Assembly (NCBI RefSeq): GCF_012273895.1
Contig: NW_024045138.1
Location: forward strand, 992,001-1,056,000
From: Zerene cesonia
Taxonomy: Eukaryota > Arthropoda > Insecta > Lepidoptera > Pieridae
Direction: 5' to 3'
Length of the DNA: 64,000 bases
Shown here: piece after piece, positions 57,315 through 64,000 of the stretch
How positions within the stretch are numbered: the stretch's first letter is position 1
Layout: each line of letters begins with the position of its first letter
The notes under the pieces: model-generated
The model's database searches: none
What the model was told of the DNA's origin: nothing
The model's input: the letters and a program-made list of their open reading frames with translations, nothing else
Program-made: the position numbers and the translations under genes

Positions 57315-59454
57315 GTGTAGAGTATATAGTCTTACACTTCTAATCTATATGTATAATATTATAAACCTGAAGAGTTTGTTTGGTTGAGCGCGTCAATCGA
57401 ACTAATGATCCGATTTGAAAAATTCTTTCACTGTTACATAGCCCATTTATTGAGTCTAGAATAAACATAGACTAAATTTTTGTCTTCCTTTGTCCGGGGA
57501 TTTGATCCTTTATCAGTTTTAATCATTCAAATACGGATTCATATAAATTCTATTTAGTCGAGATTATTGTCACCACCCGTTGTACTTTGAAATGAAAACG
57601 AATGACTCACTTGATATATACTTCAAGTTATCCTTTACTAAGCCTAGCCGTAAAGCAAATAACTTCGCTCCTTAACTTGATCCCACGGAATAACCCAACA
57701 AATTTATCTTTGGGATTCTTTGGCCACAACTTTTACCCATTTCTTATAGTATCAAACTTTTTATCGTTGCAAGAAGACGCACGTATATATTTATATTCGT
57801 ATGTTATGCAACTAGTTGTCCGCCCCAACTTCGCCCGTGGTACATATATGTATATGTTTATATATATAAAAATGTCATGAATAAAGATGCAGCTTGCTAA
57901 TACTGAAATAATTTGTTTAATCGGTCCACTGGTTTTTGTGTTAAAACAATACATAACATTTATGGATGGATTCCTGATGATTTCTGATTGGTAATTATTA
58001 TCCTTATAACAAGCAATTACCTTTTGCTCAACGTCGGTTGATAAAAAGTTAACTTGCTTGTTGTTTGTTTGTTTGAATGTCGATACAACCTATATGATAT
58101 ATTCGTTTTTATACTAATTTTAATTAACTTTATCCAAGGTATCAAGGCAGAAGAGTGTATAAAGCATTTAATGATCACCATTTCTTGTAAAATCACAACA
58201 AATATCTCCTTACAAGCCCTATCATATAGTCCCTGTATTAAAATCCAACAGAGCAATATTAATTCTACAAGTATCGGGTCGAATGAAATTATTCATTCAT
58301 TCACAATTCATCTGATGGAAAACAGCGCAATCGGCCGCGAAAACTTTAAACAATGGGAACTAATTAAAAATACAATTGTAAAGCTCTCTGGTTCATTCAT
58401 CGCGGGTAGTTTTGACTTGAGCGTTTTTTCTTTAGGAGCATTACCGTTACGACGTTGTATAGTTTGTTATTGCGATGATAAAAGAAATTGTATTATGTTA
58501 AAGTTATTATTTCTTTATTTGAATACGGATTTTCTAGCGACAACCAAATATTAACAGCTCTTACTTTAATGACTGTTATGTAGTAATTATTACTTATTGT
58601 TGACCATTATTAGATTTTTTGAAAGGCATTTTTGTGCTTGTTACTTCAGAACTTTCGACAGAGTGAACCGATTTTGATAATTCTTTGGAAAGCCGTTATT
58701 TTATTGTTAAAAGCAATTTATTCAAATAATATATTTACTCATTGAATTTATTCGTATCATATAATTAAAGGCGTTATGTAAACAGTGTGAGATTCCTCAA
58801 GCAATTAAAATAGTTTAATTAAAAACTTGTAACCGCTCCAACAGTAATCTCTTAGGCCTAAAGTTTGTGCGAAATCGTATCGCGAAGCTTCTTGAAATTT
58901 ATTATCTCTACATTTTAAGCTTAGAAAATACTAGACCTATTTTAACAAGACCTAGGTTTAAAAATGTCTAGATTGTCCCGAAGGATTTTGTATCTTACCT
59001 AGTAGCATTGGATGGAAAAGGGATAAAATAGTGTAGAAATAAGGCCCCATAACTTATTTACTCTTTCTTTTTAAACTCATATTGCTTTTAAGTAGTTTTC
59101 TTTCTAGAATCTATCTAATAAATTATTCGGAACACCTGATTAAAAATTGTTAGATTTTCAAGCTATATTGATTTTATTATTCAATACGACATCAAACCAA
59201 AACCCCTACAAATACTCCATCCAAAGTCATAAACGAAAAGTTTAACTTCTCTTTTATTACATACTCTATACGCTTGAATAACGTTTTATGGTCGTCATAA
59301 CATGCAACCGATTTAAGCCTTAATAAATACTTTAAGGTTTTCAGTAAAGTAAATACTGCAAATACGTAAGCCCAGACTGATGTAATGAGTGGAAGAATAA
59401 AATAATCCTGATAGATATTCTAAAGTACGTAACTCCTTTGTAATAAACGAAAAT
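57312..59454. other. Intron-like block
   Basis: Helitron-like family C piece on the plus strand at about 57345-57470 and a minus-strand piece at about 57810-57950 (ACTAGTTGTCCGCCCCAACT). The 166-codon plus-strand open frame at 58054-58554 is the longest gap-free one in the window. It has AT-driven composition and no recognisable domain, so it is not called as a gene. Confidence 0.5.
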
Positions 59455-59642
59455 AATTAACGCAAACCGCTCAACCGATTTGGGTGGAATTTAGTGCAGA
59501 GATAGTTTGAGACCCGAGAAAGGACAAGGAAAATTTCTATCCCGGAAGTCCCGCGGGAACGGAAATTATATGGTGAAAACCACGGGACTGTCTATCTTTT
59601 TCTCCACTACGTGGCCGAAGCCTTGGGCGGGAAGCTGGTTTC
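59455..59642 (+). mobile_element. Helitron-like element, family F
   Basis: Contains CAACCGATTTGGGTGGAATT, GAGATAGTTTGAGACCCGAG and ends GAAGCCTTGGGCGGGAAGCT followed by GGT. Confidence 0.65.
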
Positions 59643-59984
59643 TTTTAAAACAATACCTACTAATTGTATTTATTTATTATAGTAATGGTACGTAGATTTA
59701 AAGAAATGTCCAGAAATAATTTTTATCTAACAAAGCATCATAGAATGTTTACACGATACCATAATCACGATAAGATATTCATCACGTTTAATCCAGTTAA
59801 AAATTCACAACCAAAATTGAAACAATGTAATAAAATTAAAACAACGGCAGCTAAAATTACCACGGCAGTATTCCTCAACTCAAACAAAGACGGGGGTATG
59901 AATTATGCAAATCAGAATCCTATGACGGGAGCACAAGGAGTTGAAAATTAATCGTACATTTGTCAAACGTGAGCCGTGTACCGA

Positions 59985-60110
59985 ATACCAAATGAACCGG
60001 TTTCGGCCGGATTAAACTGGATCCAACTGAATTACGCCGGTTTCGGTCAGACAAGATGGCCGCCGTGTCATTTCTTTGATAAGACACGTGAGTGAGGTAA
60101 AAATGCTAAT
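59985..60110. promoter_or_regulatory. CpG-rich patch with Grainyhead-like site
   Basis: AACCGGTT at 59995-60002 fits the Grainyhead consensus. Nearby are TTTCGGCCGG, ACGCCGGTTTCGG and CAAGATGGCCGCCGTG. The composition stands out from the AT-rich surroundings. Function is an inference only. Confidence 0.25.
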
Positions 60111-60535
60111 CGGGTGAGGTGGATGTTTCATTATTTGATTGGGATAACTCGGTTAGATGTGCAATTAGTTTTGCGATACTCGCCGTCGCATAAAAAGGAT
60201 TTTGTTTATCTGTAACTGTATTATTAATGGGCGTTGTTCTCTGTCCGTCTGTATGTTCGTGTGTCACAAGTCTGTACGCATGAAATTTGATAGTGGCATA
60301 GTTGAAAATGAATGAATGAATTATATAATTTAAATTTAAATTTAATAATTCAGTACATTCGTAACAAAAACTTAGTCTTATTTTTATTTTTGACTTCTTT
60401 GTGGTTCTGTCTGTTAAGGAAACAAGATTTAATTTCCTATTTCGCTGTAAGCGAATAGAAAGTTCAGCCCTCTCTGGAACATTACTAGAATCTGAATACA
60501 TATGCAGCTAACAAAAAAAAAACAATAAATTGCAC
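60111..60535. other. Intron-like sequence
   Basis: AT-rich. The minus-strand 131-codon open frame has no recognisable family. Confidence 0.4.
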
Positions 60536-60536
60536 C

Positions 60537-60632
60537 GCAACCCGCGCACAACCGGATCAAGGCGGTAATACGGGCGTGGTAACCGGTTGTAACTGGATTT
60601 AGTCGGATCTAAGTGGATACAGCCCGGCCGGG
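60537..60632. promoter_or_regulatory. CpG-rich patch with second Grainyhead-like site
   Basis: AACCGGTT at 60581-60588 repeats the motif at 59995. Degenerate relatives are packed around it: ACAACCGGATC, GTAACTGGATTTAG and CGGATCTAAGTGGATAC. The wording echoes 60005-60030 (CCGGATTAAACTGGATCCAA). Confidence 0.25.
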
Positions 60633-60635
60633 CAC

Positions 60636-60733
60636 CTGTGATAACGACCTGCGTCTTGTTCGCCGTGTTTCGATAAGCTGGCTTTGCGGTTCAGTCGAAT
60701 TTATATCGGAGTTTGGACAACTTATTGGTACCG
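60636..60733 (-). CDS. Weak candidate exon
   Basis: On the minus strand an acceptor-like CCCAAATCTTCAG precedes 98 nt that end at CAG|GTGCCC. Reading in phase 2 gives 32 codons, VPISCPNSDINSTEPQSQLI then ETRRTRRRSLSQ, ending in phase 0. This would splice in frame onto the dystrophin exon at 54531-54703. The basic cluster RRTRRRSLS resembles a phosphorylation site. The frame is also open upstream as far as a Met at 60908, so it could be a first exon. There is no homology to lean on. Confidence 0.22.
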
Positions 60734-61306
60734 CTGAAGATTTGGGAAGATTTATTGACGCACGAGTATATATTGGTTTTACGACTCTATTATACTTTAT
60801 AACCCTTCTTTGTATTAGGGTAAGAGAAATGGCGGTTACTATTGGTGAAGACCGACAATGTGTATACGCAATGGCAATGTATAACTTGTATATGACTATT
60901 TTTAACAAGAAAATTAAACCGCTCTTAAATTGTCAGACCTAGACGAAATTAAAACCACATGGGAGGGAACAGCTTTCTATTAAAAAAGAATCATCAAAAT
61001 TGGTTCACCCAGTCGAAAGCTACGACGCAGCAAGGCCCAAAAAAAATAATTGAATTGATATCCTCCTTCTTCTTTGAAGTCGGTTAAAATATCAAACCTA
61101 TCATTCTAAAAGAGAGTGGAAGAAAAAGCTTCGACGCCTTCAGAAAACATTTCGATAATTTTCTTTTCCACATGTAATATATCTTATTTAATGATGATGA
61201 ATATAAATGCAATGTGAAGTGATTGAAGCTCTGATGATGAATTAAATTATATTAAAATATGTATTAAAAACGACTTAACGTCGCTTACATTCTATTTGAT
61301 TGTAAA
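60734..61306. other. Intron-like sequence with a family G repeat
   Basis: Family G lies at 60910-61090 (ACCCAGTCGAAAGCTACGAC, GATATCCTCCTTCTTCTTTG). Otherwise nothing is recognisable. Confidence 0.5.
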
Positions 61307-61474
61307 TCTATACTAATATTATAGAGCTGAAGAGTTTGTTTGTTTGTTTGAACGCACCAATCTCAGGAACTACTGGTCCGATTTGAAACATTCTTTCAGT
61401 GTTAAATAGTCCATTTATGGAGGAAGGCTATAGGTTATTATGTACCACGGGCGAAGCCGGAGCGGACCGTTAGT
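61307..61474 (+). mobile_element. Helitron-like element, family C
   Basis: Starts TCTATACTAATATTATAGAG, has GAGTTTGTTTGTTTGTTTGA and ATCTCAGGAACTACTGGTCC, and ends GAAGCCGGAGCGGACCGTTAG. The best full-length family C copy in the window. Confidence 0.82.
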
Positions 61475-61779
61475 GAGTTTATGTAATAGGTATGATACTA
61501 CTAGATATCTAGTTACAGTACGCGTGATCCGTAGTTAGACTATGTGAACGCAGTCTTTTGTTATGTTAATGTTGCTAATAATAGATGAGAGAGGTTAGAC
61601 GTATTAACTCCATTGTGGCTATTTCAGGACTACACGTCACAGACTGCATTTGTAACTATGAAAATCTTATCTCACGCGTTCTAGCATTTGAAAGGCAAAT
61701 AACAACATTAATCACACTTTTAAAAGGTAGAAAAGATGTCAGATCCTGTGGCTAGAGTGTAGAATCAACTACCACACTC
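61475..61779. other. Intron-like sequence
   Basis: Nothing recognisable. Confidence 0.4.
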
Positions 61780-61905
61780 TCGCATCATTATCATGATCCC
61801 ATATATGTGCCCAACTGCAGAGTCACGGGCTTCCTATGAGGGTTCAGACCATCCACCACGCTGGCCATTGGCTTGCATTGAATGTGCAATCCTGCCTTGC
61901 ATTCC
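61780..61905 (-). mobile_element. SINE family 1 fragment
   Basis: Reverse complement of the SINE 3' region: ATCATGATCCCATATATGTG, TATGAGGGTTCAGACCATCC and ACCACGCTGGCC match the element at 231-530. The head is absent. Confidence 0.6.
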
Positions 61906-63844
61906 GTTGTGTAAGATTGCTCACACAATTTGAAACATTCCCTCTTTTATAAATACGATTTCAGAAAACCAAAGAGTCACTTCAAGAGCATGTTATTGAA
62001 AGCAAAATAAAGCCAAGTTAAATCGACTCCCGAACAAATAATAAAAAGCGGGTATTTTCGAATTTGTCGCTTTCCACACGAGCGCTCAGCCCATCCATCT
62101 AAGTCTAGATTACTGCGAAATGCTGAGAACATTCTTAGTTTGACTGATAGGTGATTATCTCTCCTTTCTTACTGGAATTCGATCCATACGAAGACTAGAA
62201 ATATAGTTGAGGTTCTTTGGAACAATACATTAGGGAACATATAGGGAACATGGTAAATGAAAAGAGTTTTAAAATATGTTCTGTATTGTATTACACATTA
62301 GAATATTCATTAATCATTATTATTGTCAACTGGTGCTCTGCCCCAGGTCCATGAGAACCTTCCTTGTGCCATAACAAAAACAATAAAAAATTGGCTGAAT
62401 TGGTCGAGCCGTTCTTATGATTTACGCTAACCAGCACATTTAGTCATTCGAGAGGAGGGCCATTTGGAGAATAGATAGTTTCTCATTTGAAATGAGAACC
62501 TCCTCATTCTTTAAAATTGGTTGAAAAGGGAAATATACAGACATGTAAAAAATGGAATATAATAAAAAAAAAATACATTCAACTGAATTCCCAGATGAAC
62601 CAACCGAGTTGTTTATTAAATGAAGGCCCAGAGGCGACTGACGGCAGACAATTTGATAGATTTAATCCTATTAAAGGCTGTGATACGGTCTAGCTGTAGC
62701 TGCTTTGCCTACGTACAGTCAGCAGCGAAAATCGAACTAATTATTGGAAGAGCGGATTACAAGCGCGCGTTATTAGGTGCCAATTGACTAATGGTTGCGT
62801 GATCGTAGTCGATCAGTTGAGATATAGCTGACTAATTTATTATTAGTATTTAATTCCTTTTTTCGATACAAGAACAGCAAGTTTATCAATGATTTTATTT
62901 TATCAAAACCACTGTTCATTGTTTGTATTTTATGCAAATAAATTCTAATCATTTGGTGGCATTGTCATGACGTAAGATAGTTCATAAGTTCTACGATTAT
63001 CAAATCATAGTGACGAAATGATTGTGCCGACCGTACCACAACCGAAAAGTTCTCTTAAAAACTGTCGAAATCAGAAACATTCGCTATTTCTAAATAAACA
63101 CTATTAAGTTGTTTGCACAATGTTTTAAAAATGGTTTTTAAAGCGAATTAGGTCAAGTATCGTTTCAATTAAACTTTAAAAGCGACGCTGGAAAATATCA
63201 AGTGTTTCCTGTTGGAGTTTTAACGAATATTATGGTTACTCGAATTGAGGACGGGATTGAAAATATTCAATTTTACATTTTAAATCGGCAAATGTAAAAA
63301 CGAAAACGCAAAGAGAACGAAGAAAGTAGAAATGAAAAATACAAAAGATTAATATTAGATACGTCAACGTTATAAAACGAATAAAAAGGGATTAGGCTAA
63401 CTCTAAATGAAATTAAAACGAATTATCTGCTGGGTCCACTGCGATAGGACGAAATCGCAGGATATTGTCATCATAAGTTTTAAATATGGTGAACGCTTTG
63501 CATAAAATCCAACGGGGTAATGTTGCTGATAAAGTGGCATTTCATTTGTGCGTTCATATTAATAACACTTTACTAATGCTGTAAATGGGAAAATGTTATT
63601 TGTAACGACAAATCGGACAAGCGGCAACATTAAAACAGGCGTAATTTACTGCATTTTTGGACTTTATCTAAATTTGTTGATGTTGTATTTTTTAATGTTA
63701 ATAAACGTTAACCCTTGTCCGAAGGAATGCTCAGCTGAACATCGATTATTTTTAACCACTTACCTTTTCAAAATGTCGAAATTCGGCCAGCAGTAAAAAA
63801 CTAATATGTATATATCTTGCATCCTCACACGGCCTGGTCCTCAC
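61906..63844. other. Intron-like block
   Basis: A family G repeat lies at 62390-62530. The rest is AT-rich with no supported exon. Small open frames have no recognisable motifs. Confidence 0.45.
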
Positions 63845-64000
63845 GCGGTATCCAGGTCTCGTATGATAATATCTATAACCCGCATACTCCGAACTATTGA
63901 GGTTCACTTTTAGCGCACCCCTGAACCTGTAGTCACCACCACAGCCGTAACACAGTCCTTTGGTAATAAACTTCTCCCACGTCTGCTTGGCCGTCCCCAA
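63845..64000 (-). CDS. Partial candidate exon at the window edge
   Basis: The minus strand is open from the right edge and GC-richer than its surroundings. It ends at a donor-like CGC|GTGAGG in phase 0; a second GTGAGG 15 bases further would give phase 1. The 52 codons include QTWEKFITKGLCYGCGGDYR and RGALKVNLNSSEYAGYRYYH, rich in Gly, Tyr and Arg, with a CYGCGG cysteine pair. This does not look like a spectrin repeat and I do not recognise the family. It could be an isoform-specific exon of dystrophin, since the same strand and phase would fit, or part of another gene. The 5' end is outside the window. Confidence 0.35.

Noticed and set aside
58054..58554. 166-codon plus-strand open frame
   Set aside because: It is the longest readable frame, but has AT-driven amino-acid use, no domain, no clear splice or promoter context and a conflicting frame on the other strand. 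It is probably chance.
60106..60501. 131-codon minus-strand open frame
   Set aside because: No recognisable motif, AT-rich composition, and no splice signals that would join it to the neighbouring candidate.
1..64000. CRISPR array, operon or phage-like system
   Set aside because: The repeats are dispersed transposable elements, not evenly spaced with spacers. The gene structure is eukaryotic, with introns.

Overview
This is animal nuclear DNA, almost certainly from a moth or butterfly. It is AT-rich, has spliced exons with GT/AG borders and long introns, and carries no bacterial-type gene arrangement. The lepidopteran assignment rests on the repeats: dozens of short Helitron-like (LEP1-type) elements that open with ATCCTACTAATATTATAAA and close with GCGCAGCTAGT, tRNA-derived SINEs and mariner-like elements.

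The only gene that can be named with confidence is dystrophin (Dys), read from right to left on the minus strand. Four coding exons are secure: 54531-54703, 46658-46802, 42375-42498 and 38745-38911. They encode consecutive pieces of the last spectrin-repeat region of dystrophin, corresponding to vertebrate repeats 22-23, ahead of the WW/EF/ZZ end. Their phases join exactly (0 to 2, 2 to 0, 0 to 1, 1 to 0), giving 609 nt or 203 uninterrupted codons. The second exon is printed on the opposite (plus) strand. It lies in a piece of about 1.1 kb held between two inverted, apparently identical mariner-like elements, each with exactly 1000 N inside. Turning this piece round puts the exon back in order and also rejoins an older repeat that one mariner interrupts. 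The piece is therefore either misoriented in the scaffold or inverted in the sequenced chromosome.

Three weaker exon candidates lie on the same strand: 17155-17283 (possible first exon of a short isoform or a cassette exon), 60636-60733, and 63845-64000 (runs off the right edge). No WW, EF-hand or ZZ exon was recognised, so the 3' part of the gene probably lies left of the window.

Region by region: 1-17 kb is intron-like sequence filled with a SINE, Helitrons, a MITE pair and a foldback element. 17-38 kb holds the candidate exon, two CpG-rich islets and more Helitrons. 38-55 kb contains the dystrophin exons, the mariner pair and inverted SINE pairs. 55-64 kb has a SINE with a clean target duplication, an (AT)n tract, a CpG-rich patch with two AACCGGTT sites, and the right-edge candidate exon. 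I found no functional tRNA, rRNA or CRISPR array and no convincing intact transposase or reverse transcriptase. All identifications come from reading the sequence; none was checked by database search.
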